The notes: a model not told the origin generated them from the letters alone. Counted from the stretch's first letter, positions 35,901 to 46,610 are shown. The stretch is DNA of 64,000 bases from Cliona cf. orientalis (GCA_963930775.1 OZ005698.1:7632501-7696500); one strand, 5' to 3'. Numbers and translations are program-made.

Positions 35901-37139
35901 GAAGTGTCAAAATTAAACGAATGAGCACACATCTCATCAGTGCATGATGAAGCTGGGATGGTAGCCGAACCACAGATACTACCAGAAGTTGAGTCAGAGT
36001 ACATTACAGTGTAGGAATAAGTTGACCCATCAATTTCATCAGATATTTGAAATGGTTGCTATGTAGTAGGCCCGAGATATGAACACACCACAAAATTAAT
36101 GAATGTTATAGAATGATTGAGTAAGACCAGGAGTACTCCTGGTAAGACCTCTTAAACTTACAGTGGTATTAAAGATTACTGTGAGTCGTAGCAATCTCCT
36201 GTCACTTTCAGAATAATATGGATAAACCTCTAATATAGTAGGAACCTCAGGAACTGAACAGGGAACAACAGGATATCATGACCTAACAGTGATTATAGTT
36301 TGCTAGCTATATATAGTAGGATACCATTTAGTCTGGCGATGACTCGATTGCTCATAGTAGAAGCAAGATATCCGCATACGATACTCTGTACTGTCAGTGT
36401 GCATGTGCTAGGAAGGGTAAACTCTCTGCATGTCGTATTGCTGAAGGCTGAATTGTTTTGACATGTTCCACAGTCGTTTGAGATGACATTGAATGTGAGG
36501 TATGGGCACCTCTGTTGAGGTGGTGACCAGCTGAAGGTCAGCTCTCCTGGCCTAGCCATAACAAGTTGGACATTGGTGGGTGGTGGAAAAGGTGCTGCAT
36601 GTACAATGTATGCGTAAAGAAGAAACAGATGATGACCATTTCCATAATAATACATGTACCAACTATAGTCTTACTTGTAGTAATGGAAAGTGTAGCTGTA
36701 TCTATCAGAGTGATTATGACTCCATCATCCATGATACATTCCACAGTCCTTCCGTCCAGTCCAGGGCTGACTAATATATCAAGGTTGGAAGTGTAGCAGT
36801 TGTTTTCCACTCCAATATTGTAGCCAACTACTGCGCCACTATTACAGACACCTCTAGCGGCACCTGGTATCCCAAAATCAGAGTGAAACAATGTAATCTC
36901 ACAGCCTGCTGAAATTACTGTCCCTCTCCAAACAGTGAATAGTGCACCAACAACTGAACATTCATATGTAAAGTTTCGACCAGAGCAAATACAATCAGCC
37001 GTGGTAATCAGCTCATTTCTTGCACAAAAACCTATGATTTTTTTATAATAATTATTATAGTAATAATAATTTATTGCACTCTGGCTGGTTAATATGACTT
37101 ACACTGATGGAGTGCTACCAAAATACAAATTAATTTCAT
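32938..37139 (-). CDS. Ig/FN3 receptor tyrosine kinase (unit 2, apparently intact)
   Basis: The signal peptide starts at 37,139 ([12 protein letters not shown]). Ig-like exon about 36,673-37,030 ([16 protein letters not shown]), FN3-like exons about 36,325-36,595, 36,165-36,255, 35,806-36,060 and 35,444-35,757. The TM exon is about 35,190-35,325 ([18 protein letters not shown]). Kinase exons: GEFGIVYKG and [10 protein letters not shown] (34,080-34,162), [15 protein letters not shown] and [10 protein letters not shown] (about 33,790-34,000), [11 protein letters not shown] (about 33,610-33,725), ADFGLAEML and [10 protein letters not shown] (about 33,355-33,520), [14 protein letters not shown] (about 33,155-33,293), [12 protein letters not shown] and the stop at 32,938. 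It has GAG where unit 1 has [15 protein letters not shown] and DFG indicate an active tyrosine kinase. The ectodomain is shared with the ACT receptor at 4,989-9,012. Head-to-head with the TxYxxI receptor at 37,290-38,286. Exon edges approximate. Confidence 0.78.
34482..34895 (+). mobile_element. tRNA-like SINE element (unit 2)
   Basis: Same element as at 16,030, bounded by GGCTCCGTACGTCGTGCTGG and CCAGCACGGAGCC, but with about 150 extra bases at the head (GGGATGGGTTGCCAATGG type repeats). The longer copy shows that the unit 1 copy has an internal loss. Confidence 0.6.
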
Positions 37140-37289
37140 ATTCGGCTCTGGCTTTAGACTTTATAAGGCTGTTGTATTTCTAACTCACTCTTCTCTGTCA
37201 AGAAATAAGAGGTGGAGCTCATGAATTACTTTACTTGCAACTGAATTTGTCCTTTATATTCTTCACTGTTCATAGCTAGATCAATGAAT

Positions 37290-38286
37290 ACAGATATGTC
37301 AAGAATGCCAGTACTTCAACTGTGGTGTGTGCCCTAATACTACACATTCTACTTCAGTTTGAGGTGTAACTTCATCAATATTACTTCAAACCTACATCAA
37401 TTCCAACCGTTGTGTGTGGAAGAATTGGATCAAGTAGTGATCACTGATCCAGATCCGTTCATTGTTACTATAACAGTTCAGTGGACATAATAAGAAAGAT
37501 TTATTAGGACATCTATTATATAATGTTGATGTGCTTATGATCATCAATAGTTCCACATCCACCAAGAGCTCAGATAATGCAAAGTTTAAATTGACTCTAG
37601 CTGATCATAACTGCTTTCATAAGATTGTTTTGGGTATACCACTGAAATCTATAATTTTGCAAAAGGAAGTTGTCTCACTTGCTCATAAAACTACTGTATT
37701 AGGTATACCTCATAATATTAGCTACTCTGACTCAAGCACTGGTGAAACATGTGGTTTATCTACAATACCAGTTCCTTGTGCAGGAAGAAAATTTGTAGCA
37801 ATGCATTTGAAGTATCATCTGCTTCATGCATGTTTAAACATGTCTGTGAGTTTCTTTGCTAGCAGTAGCCTGGGAAATGGGCCTGCTTCTGGACGAACCT
37901 TAATCTCACTTCAGCAATACAATAACAGTGAGTCACGATATCTAAATTTGACATTTTTATAATTAGTTTGCTACAGGTATCAGAGAGCAGGATTATCCGA
38001 ATTTTGGAGATAATTATTTCAAATACTGATCACTAGTGGAGTAGTGGCTTTATTAATACTGATTCTAATTACGGCTGTGTTTGTTTCTGTGACAGTTTTA
38101 CTTATTCGAAGCAAACGGTTGATGCAAAGGGAACTGAAAGATATCAAAGAAAGTCAGAATAACAGAAGGAAAGGCAACACTGTGTATGAAGAAATAAAAT
38201 CACTACCAGAATCAACCATCATTGAAACAACTGAGAATACTGCATACACATGCATTTCAAGAATGTGTGCTAATGCAAGCCTCTAA
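37290..38286 (+). pseudogene. TxYxxI-tail receptor, decayed ectodomain (copy 4, unit 2)
   Basis: Nearly identical to 18,740-19,742, with the same stops after CPNTTHSTSV and the same +2 shift before the TM. The frame from 37,531 to 37,962 is open through YSDSSTGETCGLSTIP and ASSSLGNGPASG. The TM-tail exon is open from 38,044: TM LLILILITAVFVSVTVLLI, then NTVYEEIKSLPE and NTAYTCIS, stop at 38,286. Confidence 0.75.
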
Positions 38287-39955
38287 CAGTCAATAATGAC
38301 AGTTGGATCAACTAACTATAGTGTGTGAATACTACGTATACTATAACAGTGTTGCCTATTAATTATTTTTGAATTTAATGATTGTTGTGATCTTGCAGGT
38401 GGAAAGTAATGCGGTGATGTTTTCTCCAGATAAAATTGAAATTTTGATGACAATCTTGAATGCTAGGCAAACATCTCTCGGCATAATTGTATACAAAATA
38501 AGTATTCCCACAACTTTAGCGACAGCTTATGGTCAACTGACCCCATTCAGTGTGCATGATACGATTTACAACAATTGCTCTACTTAAATTTGTCAATCTA
38601 TCAGACGTTTGTATATAGCTTCTGATTCAATGCTGGCAAACTCCTTAATATTATTATGGGCCTGTATATTATGGAGATGTGGCTAGGAGAAACCTTGGGA
38701 GAAACTGGTCTTGACTGGGATTCATGCATGTGTGTACAGATGATAGATAGCCTTTAACTTGTTGACCGTTCAGATATGAACCAGCTGTAATGCTATGGAG
38801 AGCTGGTTCATGAATGTTAGCCTATAGCTAGCTTGACTCTTTCCATTGGATACAAGATGAGGAAGGTCTATAGTTCAATGGGAGTGCATACGTGACATTG
38901 TGTATGCATGTGCTGTGTGTATGTACTATGATTTGTGCATACAACTAATTAACAATGTAAACACCAATTCTTGTAATTGCCAATTACAAGTTTATAAGTA
39001 GAGGAATTTATCAGACCACAAGCAGGGATTTATCACTAGACTAAGTCTTACTAAACCACCTCTGTTGCCTAGGATACAAAGCTAAGTAGGATATGTGAAA
39101 AATGATTGTCTGAAAATATTTTTCGTTGCATATTAATAGTATAATCACGGATACTTCCCTTAAATAGATGGGAATATTTTGCTATTCCATGCCACAGTGA
39201 GGGAATCAGGAGTGAAAGGAAACTGTTTGTGATCAAATGCTATACTCTCAGTTCTTGAAAGTGGGGAACTTGAAAATCATCTGTAGCTATTGCATTAAAT
39301 ATATTATATTTCTTACTAAATTTTGGTACCTGTACCATTATGGCTGACTGTAAATAGAATGAAGTTGCCAAAATAATGGCAGTTGCAAGTCAGAAAAGTT
39401 TTCGTTAATCATCCAGAAAGGAGTTACCCCACAAGGAATGAATATATTGCTGGTACCTTCAGTTCGTGGAAAGTTCAACTAACCAATAGTCAGGTTTCAG
39501 CACATAAAGTAGCTGACATTCTTACATAATATGCATCAACCAAGCACAATAATTATACCTCAAGCATCAATTATTATGAGTGTGTGTATTGGTCCAAACA
39601 CAGTTACTATAACAAAGAATATGACTTATGGAGAGCTTAAGCTGATGGTTTAGCTGTACTACTCTTGAAAGTACCATATAAAGCAAGAACGTGCCTTCCG
39701 TTACATAAGAGACACAAAATGTGCAAAGTCAGCATTTTCACACTCACGTGTAATGCATGGTGCCCTTACAGTGCCTCAAAGAGAAGATCTATCCTTGGTG
39801 AAATCATTTTGCATCAAGCTAGTAGCTATTCAGTGTCATGTAAGGAGTAAATTCAGTGCAATACAAACTGCTTGAATGGTGCAGAGAGTATAGATTTTCT
39901 CTTTGTCTCACCCATAGATGAATAATTATTTTTAATTATAGACTAGTGCCCATGT
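38287..39955. other. Downstream block and unassigned DNA (unit 2)
   Basis: Counterpart of 19,743-21,400. No gene recognised. Confidence 0.5.
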
Positions 39956-39959
39956 ATGG

Positions 39960-40447
39960 TACATAATTTCGTTAATCGCTAACCATGAAATGATAATAGT
40001 GGGCCCAAGACTGAGCCGTGGGGAACACCAGGGAGTATATGGCAAGGGGAAGATGTGGTACAGGCAATACCGTGGGACCTTTCGATCATAAACAAGTGGC
40101 TGGAGATCCAAGCAAGTGTGTGGGGCTCCATGTCGAGGCTTGATAACTTTTGAATAAGAAGCTTATGAGGTAGCTACACTTCTGTACATCAAAAAGACAA
40201 TTTCAAATTGTATCTCAGTACCTTTTTTAAGTTCACAGTGCCAGTTGTGTATTTTTGACAGAATTGTACTTGTGGTTGACCGTCCAGGTAGAAACCCCCT
40301 TTGTTGGTTGGACTCTGAATGTTCAACACAGTTCTTTAAAAATTTAATAGTAGCTACACTCAAGAATTTAATTGATAACAGGTAGCAGCTATGATAATAA
40401 TTAATATGACATTGTAGTATACAGTTATAACAACACTGCAGTCCCAA
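39960..40447 (-). mobile_element. LINE reverse-transcriptase fragment (unit 2)
   Basis: The minus strand encodes RGFLPGRSTTSTIL (RT QxGFxxGRST motif) near 40,290 and GVPHGSVLGPLL near 40,030. It sits between two immune genes in both units. Confidence 0.72.
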
Positions 40448-40560
40448 CTGGCTGTGATAGTCAACATATATGAAATAATAACTTAAAACGATAGACCATC
40501 GACTTAATTAGTAACACACCACATATAATTTATTGTATGATCCTTATCTGGCACTATGAT

Positions 40561-42371
40561 CTACATTTGTGGTGAGAAATTTCCTGCTTTTTCGTATGCT
40601 TCATTGCATTTCATTGAAATGTTATTAACTCCATAAACTGTATTTGTGACCATTGTTATTGATTCGTGAGAGATAGTACGACAGTCCTCTGAAGTTGATA
40701 AAGATAAATTTAATTTGAAATACATTTAAACAACTTACCCAATGAACGTAATTTCACTCTGTACCGTGTATAGCAATAGCCAATAAAAGCCAAACTTGCA
40801 GAGACACTTGTTATTAATACTATAATAATAATCACAAGTACAGGTCCTAGAACTGCATAATATTTTGATTTATTGGTGCTCTCAACAATGTGCAAATATT
40901 ATAATATATACCTTTCCATTCTGTACTCATCATGCCACCATCATTTATTAAATTTTCAGTGCTTGCTGTTGTTGTTATAAAATACCTACCTGCAGAGTCA
41001 AAATTTTCATAATAACTTGTGAAATTACCTATAATAATAATTATTATAATGATCCATGATGTACAATGTCATGATTGCATCAATAAAATTAAATGGTTGC
41101 ATGCATGATTGCTGATAATTTCATGCATCGTATATTATAGCTAACAACTATATAGGCTTAATAGCTCTAATTAGTCTTGAAGCCAGACCCTCCTATTTCT
41201 GTAGTACTGGATGTATCGTATCACCAGCATGCGGAAGGAAGGGTCTGGAAACTCTTGCACAATTTTCGTGTGCATTCGGTATCCAATTAAAGCTCTATAG
41301 TCACATACCATCCACCCCCACTGGATCAGCCCCTGCTGTACTCCAGCCTTTTCTTTATAATTATTATATTTATTTGGCTTTAAATTTAAAGGCAATTTAT
41401 AACGCTGTAACTATTGAATCGGGTGTAGTATACATATCAAGAGGATCTAAGTATATAACAATTTTAGTAGCCCTGGTTAGCTCTGATCTTACCATTTATT
41501 AAGTGTACTGAATACTCTTCACTAGTGACTTCAGTTGTATTACCACACACCATAATGTGAGCGATCACTGTTACATTGCACATACCAGCTAATAGATCAC
41601 TCACTATCAAGTTACATGTTACAGAGGTGGATGAAGTTGCGGGTGGGCACATGCCACAATTTGAAGCGTTTACAGTGTAATATAATTGAGTCAAATTTAG
41701 TGTATCACTACACTTCAGTATATCATTATACTCTACATCCCACGTAATTGTCAGTTTGTCCGTCATAGACTTTTGAAGTACAAATTTATGTTAATTGATG
41801 TAAGAAGAGCTGTATAGACCATAATTGCATAATTATGGATAAAAATGTAACAATTTCAGGTATTTACCTGATGGTGTGCCAATTTGCTTGCTTCCAATAA
41901 TCTGCCCACTTTTATTAGCACATTCAATAGTCCTACCAAACAAGCCCTCACTGATGTTGACAAGGAGCTGTGAAGTAAAGGATCCATCTGCAATTGAAAC
42001 ACTGCGACCAACTACCGGCCACTGCCTAGCTCCACAAAATTCCTGGATTTCTATCCCTGAAGTAAACTGGCTATGACGCAGCGTAATTTTATCATTCTGA
42101 CAGTCATCAAAGACCGTTCCTTGCCAGACTGTTGCAAGTCCACCAGTGACAGTACACTCCACTACCAGCTCACATCCACTTGAGCTAACAACTCTTAACT
42201 CGTTTTCTTGCATGATACCTTACAGTAATAATTACAATAATCACTATCGTAATACTTTTGTTGGGACTATCACAATAGTTCATTATAGAATTACTATTAT
42301 ACCATACCAGACTGAGTCTTGACACCAGAAACTGTGAGAACCAACAACAGCACTGTACCTAAAGGATCCAT
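40561..42371 (-). CDS. Short-tail Ig-FN3 transmembrane receptor (unit 2)
   Basis: The signal peptide starts at 42,371 (MDPLGTVLLLVLTVSGVKTQ). The Ig-like exon (about 41,873-42,215) has ENELRVVSSSGCELVVECTV and GRTIECANKSG. It lacks the CVCP residues before GCELV found in the sister at 43,844. The FN3-like exon (about 41,490-41,770) has TVNASNCGMCP. The TM exon (about 40,738-40,880) has YYAVLGPVLVIIIIVLITSV. The tail exon joins in phase 1 as LRSLEDCRTISHES and contains NTVYGVNN and NEAYEKAG, stop at 40,561. The tail shares NTVY with the TxYxxI tails, but the +3 residue is N, so it does not fit ITIM/ITSM. Possibly an adaptor-coupled or decoy partner of the divergent receptor starting at 43,728. 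Role inferred only. Confidence 0.72.
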
Positions 42372-42444
42372 GGAGTCTAAGTTGACCACCGTTGGAATCA
42401 ACAGTTGATCATGGTTCAGAAGTTGTATGAATAGCTACACCCTT

Positions 42445-43355
42445 TTTTTTTTTTTCTATAATACTTTATGCAACACATAGGTATGCAGTGGATACATAGA
42501 TAGTTAAGACAACTAATCAAGTATGTACCCAAAAACTATGTAAAAGTATAATAAAACGAAAAGAAAAGCAGACACACAAGTTAATTATGAGGCATTGAAA
42601 TGCTATTTTTGAAAGACGCGAGAGTCTGCATTGTGACCTGATCTTCGTTCAGCAAATTCCACGCTCGGATTGAGCTTGGAACAAAGGAGTGAAAATAGTA
42701 GTTTGTTCGAGCAAACGGACATTGTAGAGTGTCTGATCTTGCGAGCCTACTGGAGTGGGAGGGTTGTGTGATGAAGATGTCCTCAGGGAAATAGCAGAGG
42801 CCATGAACAATCTTGAAGACTTGTGCAAGTTTCAGGTGAAGTCGCCGCTCACTAAGTTTTGGTACATCAGTGATGCTTACCAACTGCTCATAACCCAAGT
42901 TCCACTGTCGTGAGATCAACTTGAGGGCAAACTTCTGTACTGCTTCCAGCCTATCAGTATCGCCTTGTAGGTAGGGGTCCCAGACTTGCGATGCATATTC
43001 CAAGTGAGGGCGGACTAGGCTAATGTACAGCTGCTTAAGGGTGGCTGGATCAACATTCTCATAAAATTGCCTATACAGTAGGCCTAGAATCCTTCTTGCT
43101 TTAGTGCAAAGTTCAGAAATGTGATCTGACCAAGAAAGATTCCTGCTGAAGAGCACACCAAGGTATTTAAAGATCTCCACCTCTTCTAGCTCTGACCCAC
43201 ACAAGTAAAGAGACACCGATCTGGTTGTTGGACATCTTTTTTTAGAGAGGATCATAGACTTGCACTTCTGTGGATTAAGCTGTAGTAGGTGATTATCAGA
43301 CCATTCCTCCAGTTTAGTTACATCTGACTGGAGTTTAGTTACATCTGACTGGAGT
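42445..43355 (-). mobile_element. 5'-truncated LINE insertion with poly-A and 9-bp TSD
   Basis: The minus strand encodes the C-terminal part of a LINE RT: LNPQKCKSMILSKK, VEIFKYLGVLFSRNLSW, LVRPHLEYASQVWDP, RAWNLLNEDQ, stop at 42,581. A T-run at about 42,443-42,456 is the poly-A tail in reverse. TACACCCTT flanks both ends (42,436-42,444 and 43,356-43,364). It lies between a divergent receptor pair. Confidence 0.88.
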
Positions 43356-43727
43356 TACACCCTTACGATCTAATATTAGAACTCTGGAAGAGAATAATAA
43401 TATTATTATTATTAATATTATTGTTCTTATTCAAATGGTGTATCTAATATTAGAACTTTTACTAATATGGAAGAGGAATTAACCATCAAACGGAATCAAA
43501 CTTTTGGGGCTGGAAATACGAAAGGCCATGGCCATGACTTTCAATTCCAAGATTTGAATGGCTGTCATGCAGTGATTTTAATTCCCAAGTCATTACTCAT
43601 ATTCTTGAATTAGCTTTATTATTATTGTATGTGCAGAACTGTAGCAGTTCCCAAAATATTGCCTAAACTATAAATGTTTAAACTCACTGCATACAGATAA
43701 TTATAAGAGAGTTACAATTTTGCTATA

Positions 43728-45383
43728 ATGCTACCTGCAGCTATTTTTGTGCCTCTCATACTAGCATCATCAATCTTCAGATCAGGTGAATACAAACTTT
43801 AAACAGTGTAGAAATTAATTATATAATTTCTGTACTATAACAGGTACTGCACAAGAAAATGAGTTAAGAGTTGTAAACTCATGTGTGTGCCCTGGATGTG
43901 AGCTGGTAGTGGAGTGTACTATCACTGGTGGAGCTGCAACAGTCTGGCAAGGAACGATCTTCGATCACTGTCAGAATGATAAAATTACACTGCGTCATAG
44001 CGAGTTTACTTCAGGGATAGAAATCCAGGAATCGTGTGGAGCTAGGGGGCCGGTAGTTGGTCACAGTATTTCAATTGCAGATGGATGCTTTACTTCACAG
44101 CTCCTTGTCAACATTAGTGAGGACTTGTTTGGTAGGACTATCGAATGTGCTAATAAAAGTGGGCAGATTATTGGCAGCAAGCAAATTGGTACACCATCAG
44201 GTAAGTATACGTGCATAAAATTCTCTATGATGTAATTGCACTTTTTTTGTAGATTTTTTACTGTCACCAAATATCACACTTTCTGAGATCAACACAGACC
44301 AACTGACTTTCACATGGAACTCCATTTCTGCAAACATATTCGGTGTGCAGTATTTGGTTAATACTTCAAACTGTGGTGTGTGCCCTAACACTACATATTC
44401 TAATTCTGTGAGGTGTAACTCCATCAGCATTACTTCAAACCTACATGTTTGCTCTCTAACGATTCTAACTGTTGTATGTGGAAGAATTGGGTCAGGTAGT
44501 GATCCATTCATTGTTACAATAAAAGGTCAGTTGACATAAGCAGATACTCATATACATTCTCGTGATTGTACATGTGCTTATGATCATCAATAGTTCCATA
44601 CCCACCAAGAGTTCAGATAATGCAAGTTACTGAAAGTTTGACTCTGATTATAACTGTTTTCAATAAAACCGTAAGATTGTTTTGATTATTATTTTATACC
44701 ACTATTTAAATCCTCATCAATTTTTACAAAAGGAAGTTGTCTCACTTGCTAATGGAATGACTGTATTAGCTACCTCATATACTATAAGCTACTCTGATTC
44801 AAGCACCGGTGAAACATGTGGTTTGTCTACAATACCAGCTTCCTCGTGCGGGGAGAACATTTGTAGCAGTGGATTTGAAATGTCATCAACTTCGTGTTTT
44901 AATTTTACAAACATTGCTTGAGTTTCTTTGCTAGCAGTAGCCTGGGAAATGGGCCTGCTTCTGGACGAACCTTAATCTCACTTCAGCAGTACAATGACAG
45001 TGAGTCACGGTATCTAAATTTGATTTTATAATTGATTTGCTCCTGACAGGTGTCAAAAGGCAAGATGAGTCAGATGACCCTATATGCATGGACTTTGGAG
45101 ATATTACAAATACACTGATCACTATAGTGGAGTAGTGGCTTTGTTAATACTGATTCTAATTACAGCTGTGTTTGTTTCTGTGACAGTTTTACTGATTCGA
45201 AGCAAACGGTTGATGCAAAAGGAACTGAAAGATATCAAAGAGAGTCAGGATAACAGTCTGAGAAGGAAAGGTGACACTGTGTATGAAGAAATAAAACCAC
45301 TACCAGCATCAACTGTCATTGCAACAACTGAGAATACTGCATACACGTGCATTTCAAGAGTGTGTGCTAATGCAAGCCTCTAA
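43728..45383 (+). pseudogene. TxYxxI-tail receptor, most complete copy, two frame breaks (copy 5)
   Basis: Exons in matching phase: signal peptide 43,728-43,785 (MLPAAIFVPLILASSIFRS), Ig-like 43,844-44,200 (CVCPGCELVVECTITGG, GRTIECANKSG), FN3-like 44,253-44,525 (VNTSNCGVCPNTTYS), 44,594-44,670 and 44,733 on (YSDSSTGETCGLSTIP). A single lost G in ATTGCTTGAG (about 44,919) gives an immediate stop where the copy at 25,500 reads GCTGTGAG. An extra AT near 45,122 shifts the frame before the TM. From 45,130 the TM-tail is open: LLILILITAVFVSVTVLLI, RSKRLMQKELKDIKES, DTVYEEIKPLPAS, NTAYTCIS, stop at 45,383. YEEI is the classic Src-family SH2 ligand, and both tyrosines fit the ITSM pattern TxYxx(V/I). 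If the two indels were assembly errors this would be a full receptor. Confidence 0.75.
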
Positions 45384-45605
45384 CAGCCAGTAACAATAAC
45401 TGTAACGGTTTTAATTAATGCTCATACAAATAGCATAACTAAATGCTGAAGCAGTTTTGGTTTATATAAAGGAGTAATAATTATTATGATTACACAAACT
45501 ATGATGACAGTTAGATCGACTAACTTTAGTATGTGAATACTACAGTGTTGCCTATTTTGTATTAAATAATGATCTTGCAGGTGGAAAGTAATGCAATGGT
45601 GTTTT

Positions 45606-45916
45606 TGTAATAGTTATTGACCAACTCCCGAGGTTTGTATGCAGCATAGAAGCACAAATCCCGAGGGCAAAGCCCGAGGGATGAGTGCTTCTATACTGCA
45701 TACAAAGCGAGGGATTGGTCAATAACTATTTTCTAGCCCATTGTTTCCATGGATACAATAAACATGTTTTTAGCCCCCAAGAACTGTATGAATGTTTGCC
45801 CTGGCCCTCAGGAACTGTATAATAGTAAACATATGGACATGAGCCCTACAAGGAGGGACTGTATCACATATACAGTACCTTGTATACCTTAGTAACCACA
45901 TAGCAACGGGCTAGAA
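45606..45916. mobile_element. Hairpin MITE insertion in the receptor-NLR spacer
   Basis: AATAGTTATTGACCAAC pairs with the inverse at about 45,709-45,731, and the interior CCGAGG/CCTCGG type arms make a near-perfect hairpin. A second part ends CAACGGGCTAG, inverse to CTAGCCCATTG at 45,733. The whole block is absent from the same place in the other four copies, where GATGTTTTCTCCAGAT is continuous. Confidence 0.7.
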
Positions 45917-46486
45917 CTCCAGATAGAAGTTAAAATTTTGATGACAATCATGAAAGCTAGACAAACATCATTCGGCACAATAACAAAGTATTCCCACAAC
46001 GTTTGCGACAGCTTATGGCATAGATCATATAGTCTAATACTATGCTTATGGTCAACTGACCCAATGCCAGTGTGCATGATGTGATTTACAACAACTGCTC
46101 TACTTAAATTGTCAATCTATCACACGTTTGTATGCTAGTATTTCATTCAATGCTGGCAAATACCTTAAATTTATAATTTGGGCCTGCATGTATGTAGAGA
46201 TGTGGCTAGGAGAAACCTTGGGAGAGACTAGTCTTGGTTGGGATTCATGCATGTGTGTATAAATGATAGATAGCCTTTGACCTTGTCGATGGTTGGATGT
46301 AAACTAGCTGATGCAGATGTACATATTATAATGCTATTGAAATCTGGTTCACGAATGTTAGTCTATACCTAGCTTGACTCTTTCCGTTGTGTACGAGATG
46401 AGGAAGGGTCTATAGTTCAATGGGAGTGCATACGTGTGCACATGTGCTGTGTGTATGTACTAGGACTTGTACATACAACTAATTAA

Positions 46487-46608
46487 CTGGCCACAGCCGA
46501 TAGCGTTGCTAGGCAGCAAAGTGGATACACGTGTCAATTATACCGTAAGTGAGTGCTAATTACTTGACGACCATTTACCGCTATCGTTAATAAGGTCAGG
46601 GTTCAAAC
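46487..46608 (+). promoter_or_regulatory. Conserved upstream block of Death-NACHT genes (copy 4)
   Basis: Same block as at 10,690 (CTGGCCACAGCCGATAGCG ... CGCTATCGTTAATAAGG). A short hairpin repeat separates it from the ATG. Confidence 0.45.
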
Positions 46609-46610
46609 TA

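Noticed and set aside
45130-45383. ITAM in the TxYxxI tail
   Set aside because: The two tyrosines are 20 residues apart and each has T at -2, which fits paired ITSM-like motifs and not YxxL/I-x(6-8)-YxxL/I.
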